DNA from: Sternotherus odoratus
Lineage: Eukaryota > Chordata > Testudines > Kinosternidae
Length of the DNA stretch: 64,000 bases
Direction: 5' to 3'
Assembly (NCBI GenBank): GCA_032164245.1
Contig: JAVMKO010000006.1
Coordinates: 103,495,310-103,559,309, forward strand
The notes below the pieces were generated by a model that had not been told where the DNA came from, did not search any database, and worked only from the letters and a program-made list of their open reading frames with translations. The translations under genes were made by a program, and so were the position numbers. Of this stretch, positions 21,619 to 39,200 are shown piece by piece. The stretch's first letter is position 1. Every line of letters starts with the position of its first letter.

Positions 21619-24310
21619 TGGATTCACTTCATATCATTTTGCTTAACGTAGCATTTTTCATAAATGTAACTACAACGTTAAGCAAGGAGTTACTGTACTG
21701 ATTATGTGGCTAACACCGCTCCTTCGCCATCAGAGGTATTTGAGTCTGAATACAGCCCCCAGTTCTGTGGGTATCAGGAAAAAACAAAACATTTTAAACT
21801 GAAGCACTAATAGAGACTTCCTCCCTTAATTTCACTTATTTCCTTCCCTTTAGTGATTAAAGGCTACTCTACATGGTGTGACACTAAAGGTGTGACATTA
21901 ATGCACATAAGTTACAATGCCTTAAACCTCTGTGTGAATGCTCTCTTTCAGAAGTGGCCTTAGTGTTGCACTGACAGTCAAGGCCACCATAGAAGATTGT
22001 AGGAGTGTTTCCCCTAAAAACTATTCATCATCAGGCCTTTTACTTGTTTTCAACATTTTTAAAGTTTTGTCTAGTCCAGCTGTCATCTACATTTGATTTA
22101 AGCCCAAAGAGAAGGGGAGAAGCAGTGGAACACTCAACTTAACTTTCCTGATTGTTGTCCCGTGTAGACAGGCATTGGCAATATTTCACAGGTATCAGTT
22201 TTAACCCAAGAAAAGTTCAGTATTTTGAAATGTAAGGTTAAAGGTTAACTTTTAAGGCGATCTCTTTCCTTCTCTCTGCCCTGCGCTGGTCAGGACGTCT
22301 TTCATGAGCAGGAGAATGAAGGCCTCATCATGTCATGTGCAATGGGGCTGTTGGTATCTTACTGAAAATTAGTAGGGTTTTTTGGTTGGCCCTCTCCCAA
22401 TATTAAAAAAAAAAAGGCGGGGGGCTGAAGCGAACTCGGGATGCTGAGATTGACAGTCCCCGGGGCCAATGGTGCTCCAGGTCAGTCTGATTGACAGGGC
22501 AGGCAAGCCAGTGTCAGGAACTCGGGGTCCATCCTCTGTGTGAGCTGGAGCTGCCTGAGCCAGATCAGGACAGAGCTAAGGAGAGAGCAGCCCGAGGAGC
22601 CAAGTTAAACTGGAGGCAGATAAGCCAGAGCTAGGGTGTTCCTAGATGTGCCACCAGATGTTGCAACCCTAACGTGAACCCTATGGGTGGGCCAATACAG
22701 GGGAGAAGGGTCTTGCCATCTATAGCCTGAGGGTGTGTGGTCACCACCAGAGCAGGTATCTGACTCATGGTATCACCACAGCGCCGTGGGTGGGATGGCT
22801 GGGTGCCTTAGCAATCAGTACCAGCGAGGGGAGAATTTTCAGCAACTGTGCTTGGGTTGCACACACACCGAGAAGGAACGGACGCGTGCAACACATCTCA
22901 AAGAACAGCCTTTACAGAAGGTTATCAAAAAAATTAAAGCAGAGATTCTCTCCCGATCACCTGACTCTATGAGCAAGGCTTTAATAAAAGCACCAAATAT
23001 TGCAAGACGGGATAAAAGGGCTAGATACGGAAACAATGCATTCGCCTCCAGACACAGCAGCTTCCTTGCGGTTTCTAGCTTCCTACACACAATATCTTCC
23101 AGCTCGGCACTGCAAAGTGCTAACCAAAATCAATATGTAGATGTAAACTCTTTGGGGGCAAGGACTTTGTCTCCTTATTTGAGGCATGTCCTATGGAGAC
23201 TAGGAATTTCTCTCCTTTTTTAGTGAATAAGCACACTCTTTGGCCTCTGTAAAAATAACAGATGATAGTTTTCTTTTATTGACAGCTGAGATTCTGCTGT
23301 AATCACATGACTCCTGGAACTGGGGCACTAAGTAGAGACTTGTAGTGTCTATCCTGTATTTAAATGCCTCCCAAAATCATTAATGCATGTCGAGGTTGCT
23401 CCGTGTTGCCCCGTGTCCTTCCCGACTGATCAGTGGCTAAACCTAAATCTCTGAAAACCAGGAAATACAAAGTGAATGTCATGGGAGCCAAGCCCCTACC
23501 ACTTGTTAAAACAAAACCAAACCTGATGGGTCCATGACTGAATACAGGGCTTCAGAAGGAAGACCAGCCTGGAAAACCCACGTGGACAGCAGACTACCTG
23601 GATTCCTAGGAGTTTCAGCAGTAATACTTTGGTTGCTGTTTTCATTAAACGGAAGTGGGGACTGTTGTAATGATCAGTGCAGATAGCACCTCCACCAACA
23701 GCGGGTGCATCTTAGTGTTGTTGTTGTGTTTTAATAGTGTGGGTTGTCCTGGTTGGGAAGGGCACGATTAAGGGTGGGGAGGCCACCTGTACCGTATTAA
23801 ACCAAACGTTCATCTTTTTGGAAAGTTTCCCGTTCTTTTAGTCCGGGGACAGAACCAGACACGTTCTGCCCCCTCTGACTCGTAAAAATGGCACCCTTCA
23901 TGCAGTATGACCTCGCACGTAGGTCACACCAGTGGGGATGGCATTCTTAAAAATAGTGGCCCCCGTGAGGTGTGACTTTGCACTCGCCATGAGTATGAAG
24001 TCACACCGGCAGGGGCAGGGTGGGCATGCTATTACAGATGATGTCCCCTATGGGGCGGGATCACAGGTTATCTCCACGGTTTCTGGAAGTATCAGCGAGT
24101 TTTCTGTAGGATTGCCACCTTTCTAATTGCTGCTGACTGGACCCCTGAAGCCCTGTCCCTGCCCCGCCTCTTCCCCTAAAACCCCACCCCTTCCCCAATA
24201 CCCCCGCCTCTTCCACCAGGCTCCACCTCTTATCCTGCTCCTCACTCAGGCCCTGCTCCCTTGTCTGCTAGTTCCCCCCAAGGCCCCGCCCCCCTTGCTT
24301 GCTGGATTGA

Positions 24311-24971
24311 CTGCCCCCACCTCTCCCACCAGCTGGGCTCCCTTTTCTCTGGGGCTGGGATGGCAGCTGCTGCTGCAGCCTGACAAGGAGCTTGCACCTG
24401 GGAGGTGACCCGGGCTGTCAGGGGTTAATGACCTGATTCTTGACCCCCATCTCGGAGTCATCGGACTTTCATTGCCACGTCCCCATTCTGACCAGACTTT
24501 CCAGTTGAAAAGCCGGCCCCTGGCAATGCTAAACAGCACCTGGACACAGACGTCAAACACCTGGCGACCCAGGTAAAACCCAGATGGGTGGCAACCCCAG
24601 TCCACTGGAGCACGTGAGCGGCCACCGTAGAGCGAGGTCCGAGGACACCTGTCCCACCTGCCTGTATCGGCGCTGTTAGTTCCAGTGTCCTAACAGATCC
24701 TCTGGTTTCTCAGGTTGTCTGTCACCGTACGTCTGGGGAATTTGAAGAAACAACCACAGAGGGGGTCAAATAACCCCAGGGGCTGCGAGTTGTGTGGGCC
24801 CCTGGTGCCCGGGCTCCAGCAAATTCAGAGTTTGGGGGCCCAGCTTTACCAACTGTTTGGGTCGGGTCTCTCCCCCACCCCTGCGCGTCTCGCCTGGAGC
24901 GTCCCCCGCCTGTGCCCTGGGCAACAGGCGCTGTGCACCCTTGCTGGGTGCTGCCAGCTACAAAAGGGAAG
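24311..24971 (+). repeat. Left arm of ~650-bp inverted repeat
   Basis: Reverse complement of 33514-34170 over nearly its whole length with scattered differences. Shared blocks include GGAAAGTCTGGTCAGAATGG (as complement), CCGTACGTCTGGGGAATTTG and CTGCCAGCTACAAAAGGGA. No gene recognised inside. It may be a dispersed repeat inserted twice, or an inverted segmental duplication. Confidence 0.8.
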
Positions 24972-25099
24972 GGGCTTCCTGGACCTGAGAGGGGCCCAGC
25001 CCCTCGGAGCATCTGCAGTGACAGTGCCGGGGGACAGGGGACCCTCGCCCTGAACTTGCTGCTGCTTGTGGGGAGAGGGCTGGGGGGGGGGGAACCGTG

Positions 25100-25590
25100 G
25101 AGTCCTCCTCTCTGGCCCCAGCCCCTGGGTAACCTGTCTGCACCCCAAACCCCTCATCCCTGGCCCAGAGCTCTCACCCTTCCCCCCTGCATCCGCAACC
25201 CTCACCTGCACCCTCACCCCCAACACCTCATCCCAAGCCCCACCCTACACCCCAACTCTCTGCCCTAGCCCCTCTCACGCCCCAAATCTCTCAGCCCCAC
25301 CCCAGAGCCCGCACCCCCAGTCAGAGCCTACACCCTCAACCCTCTGCCCCCAGCCCCTCCCACACCCTGAACCCCTCATTCCTGCTGCACCCCACAGCCC
25401 TCACCCCCTACCCCAAACCCCTCATCCCCTGTCAGAGCCCTCACCCCCCCGCACCCGAAACCTCATCCCCCACCCCACCCCTCTGCCCCAGCCCTGAGCC
25501 CCCTCCTGTACCCCTCATCCCTAGCCATACCCTGCACCCCAACCCTCTGCCTTACCCCTCCTGCACCCCAACCCTCTCAGCCCCCCCCGC
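25100..25590 (+). repeat. Degenerate C-rich minisatellite
   Basis: Irregular repeats of CACCCCAAACCCCTCATCCC-like units. Long open frames on both strands through it are compositional artefacts. A similar C-rich block occurs at about 62520-62940. Confidence 0.65.
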
Positions 25591-25960
25591 ACGGTGTTGT
25601 GTGGGGGTCAACAGGCAGAGGGGCGGGGGCGGGATTTGGACCCGTTCCTGGCCCCGCCCAGCACGAGCCGCACCTGGCCCCAGTCCCCGGCGCGGGAGGG
25701 GCCCCGCGGGGCGGTGAAAAGACCCGGCGCTTCCTGCGCGCGGCGGCTCCGGTTTCCTCCCGCGGACACCCCCGTGGGCCCGGCCCGCAGCGGCGGCGGT
25801 GAGTCGGGCGGGACCCGGTTGTGGGAGCGACAAGGGGGTCGGGACCGGACCCCAGCTGGTCCCCCAGCCCAGACAGACCCCGGGGGGGGGGAGCATATGG
25901 GGGGGGGTCTGTGCAGCGGAGCCTTGCGGCGTCCTCCGCCCCCAGTTTCTGGGGTGCAAA
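25590..25960 (+). promoter_or_regulatory. CpG island with splice donor; candidate first exon of the zinc-finger gene
   Basis: Dense CpG from about 25600 to 25810 with GC boxes. It is followed by a consensus splice donor (GCGGCG|GTGAGTCGGG, GT at 25799-25800) on the + strand. No long open frame with known homology leads into it, so it looks like a non-coding first exon. The next + strand gene is the KRAB-ZNF at 30835, a typical arrangement for such genes; the link is inference. A (GGGGA)n tract lies at about 25960-25995. Confidence 0.45.
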
Positions 25961-26089
25961 GAGGGGAGGGGAGGGGAGGGGAGGGGAGGGGCAGGGCAAC
26001 CAGCCTGCAACTGACCTGCAAAAAAGCCCTGGGAATCCCAGAGGCCTTGTGCACACACCGTGTGGGGCTTTAACCCAATCAGGGTATTT

Positions 26090-28177
26090 AAAGAGAGCGA
26101 GGAAGACTTGTAGCACCTTAGAGACTAACTAGTATATTTCAGCATAAGCTTTCCTGAGCGATCACCCACTTCATGGGATGCACAGAATGGAACAGAAGTC
26201 AGACGCATTTATACACACAGGAAGAAAATAAAACAAAATTGTGCATTAGCATAGCAATTCTAAGAGGATGTTAAATGTAGATGGGTCATTATCACTAGGA
26301 GAAAAATACACCTTTTGAAATGGAGATCTGCTGTCAGTAACTCAGGAAATGCAATTAATTACTGTAATGAGAGAACCAGTCTGAACTTCTGTTAAGCCCC
26401 TGGTTGACAGTGTCCAATTTGAAAATTAATTCCAGTTCCTCAGTTTCTCGTTGGAGTCTGTTTTTGAAGTTTTTCTGTTTAAAACGGAAACCATCAAGTC
26501 TTTAATGGAATGGCCAGGAAGAGTGAAGTGTTCTACTGGTTTTTGAATGTTATGATTCCTGATGTCAGATTTGTGTCCATTTATTCTTTTGTGTAGTGAC
26601 TGGCCGGTTTGGCCAATGTACATAGCAGAGGGGCATTGCTGGCACATGATGGCATATATCACATTGGTTGATGTGCAGGTGAATGAGCCTCTGATGATGT
26701 GGCTGATGTGATTAGGTCCTATGATGGTGTCAGTTGAATGGATATGAGGACAGAGTTGGCATTGGGCTTTGTTACAAGAATAGGTACCTGGGTTAGTGTT
26801 TTTGTTGTGTGGTGTGCGGTTGCTGGTGAGTATTTGTTTCAGGTTGGGGGGCTGTCTGTAAGTGAGGACTGGTTCGTCTCCCAAGATCTGTGAGAGCGAG
26901 GGATCATCTTTCAGGATAGGTTGTAGGTCTTTGATGATGCGTTGGAGAGGCTTAAGTTGGGGGCGGAAGGTGACCGCTAATGGTGTTCTGTTGTTGGGTC
27001 TGTCCTGTAGTAGGTGGCTTCTGGGTACTCTTCTTGCTCTGTCAATCTGTTTTTTCACTTCCCCAGGTGGGTATTGTAGTTTTAAGAATGCTTGGTAGAA
27101 ATCTTGAAGGTGTTTGTCTCTGTCTGAGGGATTGGAGCAAATGCGGTTGTATCTTAGAGCTTGGCTGTAGACAATGGATCGAGTGGTGTGTTCTGGATGG
27201 AAGCTGGAGGCACGTAGGTAAGTGTAGCGGTCAGTAGGTTTCCGGTATAGGGTGGTGTGTATGTGCCCATCATTTATTAGCACAGTTGTGTCTAGGAAAT
27301 GGACCGCTCGTGTGGATTGGTCCAGGCTGAGGGTGATGGTGGGATGGAAATTGTTGAAATCCTGGTGGAGCTCCTCAAGGGCTGCTTTTCCATGGGTCCA
27401 GATGATGAAGATGTCGACAATATAGTGCAAGTAGAGTAGGGGCATTAGGGGACGAGAATTAAGGAAGCGTAGTCCATATTTGTGTGGAATGTTGGTGTAG
27501 AGGGCTTCTACATCCATAGTGGCCAGGATGGTGTTTTCTGGAAGATCACTGATGGATTGTAGTTTCCTCAGGAAATCAGTGGTGTCTCGAGGATAGCTGG
27601 GAGTGTAGGGCCTGAGGAGAGAGTCCACATAGCCAGACAATCCTGCTGTTTGGGTGCCAATGCCTGAGACGATGGGGCGTCCAGGATTTCCAGGTTTGTG
27701 GATCTTGGGTAGTAAATAGAATGTCCCTGGTTGGGGTTCTAGGCATGTGTCTGTATAGATCTGTTCCTGTGCTTTTTCAGGGAGTTTCTTGAGCAGATGG
27801 TGTAGTTTCTTTTGGTAATTCTCAGTGGGATCAGAGGATAATGGCCTGAGGAATGTGGAGTTAGAGAGCTGTCTAGCAGCCTCTTGTTCATAGTCCAATT
27901 TATTCATGATGACAACAGCACCTCCTTTGTCAGCCATTTTGATTATGATGTCAGAGTTGTTCCTGATGCTGGGGATGGCCATGTGTCGAGCACGGCTGAG
28001 GTTATGGGGCAAGTGATGCTGCTTTTGAACAATTTCAGCTCGTGCACGGTGCCGGAAGCAATCTACGCAGAAGTCCAGTCTGCTGTTTTGACCTTCAGGT
28101 GGAGTCCATGCAGAATCAGTCTTTTTGCAGTGCTGGTAGACAGTGCCCCTCCCCTCCTCCCCATACCAGGCCTGCAC
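26090..28177 (-). mobile_element. Penelope-like retroelement with open but defective RT/GIY-YIG frame
   Basis: A 583-codon frame (26426-28177) encodes a Penelope-type protein. The N-terminal part has MADKGGAVVIM and LLPKIHKPGNPGRPIVSG; reverse-transcriptase motif A is ATMDVEALYTNIPH; the catalytic box reads YIVD instead of the usual YxDD; the C-terminal GIY-YIG endonuclease has VIYAIMCQQC, MYIGQTGQSLHKRINGHKSD and EHFTLPGH. NIPH is followed almost at once by YGLRFLNSRP, so the segment between motif A and the catalytic box, including motif B, is missing. The frame stays open across the gap. The 3' tail (26090-26180 on +) is the source of the short tail repeats elsewhere. The element is 5' truncated near 28180. 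Confidence 0.9.
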
Positions 28178-28179
28178 CT

Positions 28180-33138
<4,959 letters not shown>

Positions 33139-33513
33139 ACAGATCCACAATCGCAATGGGAGAAAACAGTGGAGCAGGATTTTTGTTTAAATTCCAGTGA
33201 GACGCTTCTCCAACCCTTCGTATTCTAAAATACAAGGCTTAAGGAGGATGGGTGGGTAGTATCGGCTTATTTCTGATGATGGGAGGGGGGCAAAGCTGAG
33301 GAAGAGAGGAACTGATCTTTCTATGGGTTTGGGGCTGGTTAGTGGGAATTTCAAGACAGTGGAGTTGAATTTTTGGAAGTTGAGCAGCGGCTTGCCACCC
33401 CTGGATGCAATGCATGGATTGCATTCCCCCCTCAGGTTCAGGGAGCCCCCTCGGGATGTCATCATGTGTGCGCCTCCTCCCTCAGCTGCTGCCACATCCC
33501 GCCGCTGGTGCCG

Positions 33514-34170
33514 CTCCCTTTTGTAGCTGGCAGCAGCCGGCGAGGGTGCACAGCACCCGCTGTCCAGGGCACAGGCGGGGACGCTCCAGGCGAGGCGCGC
33601 AGGGGTGGGGGAGAGACCCGGCCGAAACAATTGGTGAAGCCGGGCACCCAAGCTCTTAATTTGCTGGAGCCCGGGCACCACGGGCCCACACAACTCGCCG
33701 CCCCTGGGGTTATTTGACCCCCTCTGTGGTTGTTTCTTCAAATTCCCCAGACGTACGGTAACAGGCAACCTGAGAAACCACAGGATCTGTTAGGACACTG
33801 GAACTAACAGCGCCGATACAGGCAGGCGGGACGGGTGTCCTCGGACCTCGCTCTACGGTGGCCACTCACGTGCTCCGGAGGACTGGGGTTGCCACCCACC
33901 TGGGTTTTACCTGGGCCGCCGGGTTTTTGACGTCTGTATCCAGGTGCTGTTTAGCATTGCCAGGGGCCGGCTTTTCAACTGGAAAGTCTGGTCAGAATGG
34001 GGACGTGGCAATGAAAGTCCAATGACTCTGAGGTGGAGTCAAGAGCCAGGTCATTAACCCCTGCCAGCCCGGGTCACCTCCCAGCTGCAGGCAGGCTCCT
34101 TGTCAGGCTGCAGCAGCTGCCATCCCAGCCCCAGAGCAAAGGGAGCCCAGCTGGTGTGGGGGGCAGGTGT
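33514..34170 (-). repeat. Right arm of ~650-bp inverted repeat
   Basis: Reverse complement of 24311-24971, beginning about 375 bp after the zinc-finger stop codon and possibly within its 3' UTR. The two arms enclose the CpG island, the Penelope element and all KRAB-ZNF exons. Downstream 34180-34450 is AT-rich with AATAAA at 34183 and 34418, possible polyadenylation signals. Confidence 0.8.
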
Positions 34171-35139
34171 GGTGACTGGTTTAATAAATTAATTCAAAGC
34201 TAACTAGTTAACCAAATCTAAATTTAAGAGATGGCTCTTCATTAAACTTATAATCACAATTAAAATTCCTATCCATTATGAACTATTCATTGATTAATTA
34301 TTGACAAATTATTGGTTGATTATCAACACAAGAAATATGTAAATTAGTCACTGGAAGACTGTTCTCTACACTGGTATTGTCTGACCTTTCTGTTTTTGTG
34401 CTGTTTTATTGCTTAGCAATAAAGTGATTGAGCCGAGTTATCTGAGGTCTCATTAACTGATGACAAACTTAACCAACAATCGCCTCAAATCATGTACATT
34501 TCTAGGCAGTCGGGGGAAGGGATTACAGATCAATGAGGAGATGCCTTTCTTTCATTTTTCAATAGTCTGATTTGACAAAAGTAGCACTACTTTCCACTGT
34601 GAACTCTGTGTGCTATTATGCCCCGGTGAAGGTGGGTGTGCCTATTCTGAAACAGTGAGTTTGTGTATTTCTTTGGTTGTGCTGGGGACCGTTGTGACAC
34701 AGTAACTCACAACATAAACACCCCTATGGCTCCTTACGAGGGAACACATTGCTTTTCTCTGGAAGGTTGTGGGGGTAAATCCCTTGGTCCTGAAGAATTT
34801 CTATGGGGATCCATTTTTACTCAACTGTCCGCTCACCCTCCCCCCACTCACTGGGATCTGAGCTCCTCTTCTACCTGTCCACAAAAGCAACTTTCTTCTT
34901 TCATCGATTGCTGTGACGTTCACTCCCAATAGCCACATCCGAGCAGACCAGTCGTTCAGCTAGTCCTGTGTCCGACAGCGGCCAGCACTACACGCTTGAG
35001 TGGAACATGCAGGAAATCCCACCGTGGACATGGCAAAATCTGTCCCTAGCAGCAGTTCCAGCCTAATCCTGGCAACCAGTTGTTTGGTTTGTGTCCTGAA
35101 CCAGATTCCTCATCTATACATTGTGTATTAGTTCAGCTA

Positions 35140-35990
35140 GTGTAACTCGGGAGGTTCTCACTATCTGTGTATCTATCTGAGCCTTTCTCAAAATTCCATG
35201 AGGTCCAAGTCTCAATGCTATCGAGTGGAAATCAGCTCCATAGGTTTATATAAACTTCCTTTAGTAGTACATTCCACTGGCTAATCACTGTCACCTTGAA
35301 AAATTTGGTACTTATTGCTAATTTAAATTTAGCTTGCTTCATCTTGCAGACAGTGGCGGTGGCTCTAGATTAAACATACCTTTAGGACCTGGGATTTTCT
35401 TTCCATAAAAGCATTTAAATTGTAATCAAATCATCTCTCAATCTTCTTTTTGGGAAGCTAAAGCAATGGAGCTCTCTCAGCCCTAGGTGGAGGGGTCGAC
35501 CTAAGATACGCGACTTCAGCTATGAGAATAGCGCAGCTGAAGTGGGCGTATCTTAAGTCGATTTAACTCGTGTCCTCCCGGCGTGGGATTGCTCCCCCGT
35601 CAACTCCGCTTCCGCCTCTCCTCTTGGTGGATCACAGAGCAAGCGGGGATCGATTTATTGTGTCTACACTAGACGTGATCAATCGATCCCTGATAGATTG
35701 ATCACTATCTGCCGAAGACGTACCTTAAGTCCCTCACTGTAAGGCATTTTGTCTAGTCTTATCATTTTTGTGGCTCTTCTCTGTAGCCTCTCTCTGGTGT
35801 TTCAACATGCTTTTAAAAGGCGAAAAGAAGAACAACTCCACGGTATCATAGTCTGAGTCTCACCAAGGGTGTACACAGGCACTTATTACTCCTCTGATTA
35901 TATGTCCAAGAATCACATTCACCCTTTCCGCCGCAGGATCACACCGGGAGCTCCTCTTCACGTGTCCGTCCACTGCGACTCCTAAGTCCA
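35140..35990 (-). mobile_element. Old CR1 fragment split by a MITE
   Basis: The pieces 35140-35483 and 35729-35990 read as the 3' half of an old CR1 on the minus strand (TTGTGGCTCTTCTCTGTAGC and CTCTCAATCTTC are family-typical). The intervening 245 bp is a separate MITE. No open frame remains. The 34450-35140 stretch shows nothing recognisable. Confidence 0.55.
35484..35728 (+). mobile_element. MITE-like insertion rich in ATCGAT motifs
   Basis: GGTCGACCTAAGATACG ... GATCAATCGATCCCTGATAG ... AAGACGTACC. It contains an internal imperfect palindrome around GATACGCGACTTCAGCTATG and AAGTGGGCGTATCTTAAGTC. It interrupts the CR1 copy. Non-coding; superfamily not determined. Confidence 0.55.
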
Positions 35991-36375
35991 TGGCAGAAGG
36001 CATGTCTACACTACAAACTTCAGTTGACTTAATTAGGATGGTGGCTGGCTGTTGAATGAATTAAGCCAGTTGGATGTGTCCAGACTCCTTTCATGGTGTT
36101 GGTGAAGTACATCCTCCCTAGCAGCGCTTGTATTTGTGGAAAGAGCAGTACGCCGGGCTTAGCTATCCCACAGTGCGAGTAGCTGTGGGGAGGGTTGGGG
36201 ACTGTTCGCAGTGCCTCATGGGATCCAAACATTGGCAAAGGTGGGAATGGGAACATGGCTTTGACTCCCATGATGCAGTTTTCTCCCTCCCTCCCTCCTT
36301 GTCCTGATATTAACTGCAGTCGACCCATGCATCTTTCTCGCATCTCTTCTTGAAAACCTGGCTTAGCCGTGCATA

Positions 36376-36480
36376 TGAATCACAGAATATCAGGGTTGGA
36401 AGGGCCTCAGGAGATCACCTAGTCCAACCCCCTGCTCAAAGCAGGACCAATCCCTGATTAAATCATCTTGCCAAGAGGCA
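36376..36480 (-). mobile_element. CR1 3'-end fragment
   Basis: ATCACAGAATATCAGGGTTGG...CCCCCTGCTCAAAGCAGGACC is the minus-strand CR1 3' terminus; the same tail is fused to the tRNA head in the SINE at 18391-18572. Confidence 0.7.
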
Positions 36481-36735
36481 AGAAACAATTCCCAGTTGCT
36501 GTTGGCAGTCACGCAGTAGCTAGGCCTGGTGAAGTACCATTTCATGGAAACAGGCACTGAGGGGTGGGATTGTATCGTTACACAATTATGAGATGATGAG
36601 CAGTGGCTGCAGAGCTGTCAAATGTGGAAGGCCACTTTCCAGGAACATTGTGCAGAGCTTCCCCCAGCCCTGAAGCACAGCAACCCTCAAATGAGACCTG
36701 CTTTGACAGTGGCGACTGCTCCCTGGAAACTAGCA

Positions 36736-37044
36736 ATGCTGGCAGGGCTGGTACAACGATATTTTGCACCCTAGGTGACACTTCCACCTTGTGACCCCCT
36801 CCTCCCGGAGCATCGCTTATTATAAACTTGCAAAAATCCACTCTTTTTAGTGTCGTATACGTCCTTCCTTCATTCTTTCATATAAAAATCTACTACATTT
36901 TATTCTACCTTAGAATATCCAATTATTGTTGTTAATATAATTTATATGGCAGATATTCCATCATACAACAGCTGACACTAGCAATAAGACAAATTTCAAC
37001 AACCCACACATGCATATTCACACAGAAACATATACACAAATTCT

Positions 37045-37077
<33 letters not shown>

Positions 37078-37480
37078 TGACACAAAGTATTAGCGAAACG
37101 ATGCTGCAGCACTTGCCAGAGTCTTAGATCTGAAACAACTCAACAAAACTAGTTAACCTCAGTCGACAACCTCCGAAACTAGTCAACTGAGCATTATAAA
37201 CAGCCTGTCATGACGGGAACGGCTGCACGCAACGAGAAAAATGTCATTGCCACTTTGTACCGTAGCGAAGCAGTACACTGGTGCCCACGACGCAGGGCTG
37301 GCGTAGGCTATAGCTGTGATGTACGAGTTCAAATGCACGTTCAACGATGTTTCTCTTTTCTTTATTCCTTTGTTTTCCAGCAACAGTGTAAAAAAAAAAA
37401 AAGATGGGGCATCACTTTTTGGTGCCCCCAAATCTTGGCCTCTTAGGCAGCTGCCTAGTTCGCCTACTGGTTACACCGAC
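36736..37480. mobile_element. DNA-transposon-like repeat with inverted termini
   Basis: GGCTGGTACAACGATATTTTG...CACCCTAGGTGAC at the left and GGCAGCTGCCTAGTTCGCC...GGTTACACCGAC at the right resemble each other as degenerate inverted repeats. Inside is a 13-dinucleotide (AC)n tract at about 37050-37074 and a poly-A run at 37390. No coding sequence. Confidence 0.45.
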
Positions 37481-37486
37481 AAGTTT

Positions 37487-37765
37487 TATGGACTCTGGCT
37501 ATTGGGCCACACTGCCCTGCTACTAGAGGCGAGTTGTATGGACCCGGGCTGCTAGGCTGCACCGCCCAATAGTAGGGGTGAGTTATATGGACTCTGGCTA
37601 TTGAGCCTCACTGACCTGATACTAGGAGCGGGGTACCTGGACTCTGACCACTAGGCTGCATCGCCCGATATTAGATGTGAGTTAGATAGGCTCTGGGTTT
37701 TGGGCCACACTGCCCAGACACTAGGGTGAGATATATGGACTCGGGCTGATAGGGCCTATGACCCT
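37487..37765 (+). repeat. 50-bp minisatellite, ~5.5 diverged copies
   Basis: Units begin TATGGACTCTGGCTATTGGG and end GGTGAGTTA. A shorter version with three to four units is at about 56720-56890, in the equivalent place of the duplicated block, so the array predates the duplication and has changed length since. Confidence 0.75.
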
Positions 37766-38015
37766 GATCAAGGGGTGCCTCTGTGGAGACAGGGCATGAG
37801 GTGGGCTGGGACTGGAGAGTGGCGAGGGTCTGACACTCCATTCACAAAGACCCATCACAAAGTCCCTCTGGAGAAGTTATTTAGTGATCGCATAAATTTG
37901 ATGGGGCAGCTCCAACTGGTGCTATTGGTTCGCTTTCAAAAGGAAACCCCAGATATTTGACGCAGACCTTAGTTGCTGCAGACACCACCCTGCAGATCAG
38001 GTTATGCATAGCATG

Positions 38016-38132
38016 AGCAGAGGTCCCAATTTTATAGGGGCAGTTCTGATTTTTGTGTCTTTTTCTTATATAGGCTCCTATTAACCCCCATCCGTGTCCT
38101 GATTTTTTCAGACCTGCTGTCTGGTCACCCTA
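38016..38132 (+). mobile_element. AGGGTGACCAGA MITE copy
   Basis: Family of 7061-7200, left tip slightly truncated, right end CTGTCTGGTCACCCT intact. It is absent from the matching position of the second GLYAT-like block (around 57150), so it inserted after the duplication or was lost there. Confidence 0.7.
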
Positions 38133-39200
38133 GAAACGCACCCAGAACACGTTGGTCTTTAGGCCCCTAGTGTCTGGACACAAAACCAACAATGGGAACA
38201 AGCGGAACCTTTCTGGGGAAAATTTCATTTGAAAAGTGGGTTGAAAAATGGGAACCTGATGCGTGGCCCTCACTGTAGTTCTGCCTCCCCCTTTGCCCGC
38301 GAGGTCCCAGCCCTGCCGGGGTGGCCGCCGCAAAGGGGAAATACTCAAAGGTGTCTTTGACAATAAGTTTAATCGCAGCTGGGATCACAAAGCCCAAAAC
38401 GCTTCCTGCTATGGATCAATGCTGGTGGGTGGAGTTAACAGGATGTGGGTGTCTTGGCTGTGCAGTGCTGAATTTAACACCTCTGCATTGCTTGGGGAAT
38501 TCTTGGGGATAATGAAGTTTGGTTTGAAGATAATCAACATCCCGGGGAGGTATTTAACCCTTGAGTTACTGAGACTGGTCCTGGAGGGAGTCCTTGGCAA
38601 GGGACACTCTGGAGCTGGTTAGTATCAATGTGGAACATCCAGATGCATCATGGGTTAGAAGCATCATGCCCAGCGTGCTGAGCTCAAGGAGATGTTGCCT
38701 AATAGAGTGATCACCAGCCCCTTCCCTGCCCCATTTAAAGCTCCTGGGGCTTGTATTGTCCAGTGGGGGGAGGGGACGGGAAGAGCTGATGAGAGCAGGG
38801 AGCAGTAGGGAAGAGATGTGACAAGCCCCAGGGAAGTTGGGGAGAGAGGGATCCGGGGGAGGGTGACACACTGACTGTGGGGGAGTTAGAGATGGGATAA
38901 GCTGAGCTGGCTGTCCCAGGGAAAGCAGGGGAGGGGAGCAGAGCAGAAGCATGAGGCAGGTGAGCATGTGACGTGATTGGATGGAAGCTCCTTGAGCTGT
39001 TATTGGGGTGTCTGAAAGTGGAACTGGGATGGGGGTGCTACGTGTATGGGGTTGGGGGAGTGGGGTCCACTCAGGAGGGCAGGTAATGGGGTCTGGGAGA
39101 CTAGGAGAGACCCTGGAACGCTGTGGATGGTGCTGTGAGGCTGTGGGTAGCAGATCCCAGGGGAGGCTGGAGCTGGGAGATGATACTGGTTCCACTGGGT

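Noticed and set aside
22735..23223. 162-codon + frame
   Set aside because: No recognisable domain, no splice context, and overlapping frames of similar length; expected by chance in this length of sequence.
24722..26116. Several 100-180 codon frames in GC- and C-rich DNA
   Set aside because: Composition-driven, on both strands over the same bases, without conserved motifs.
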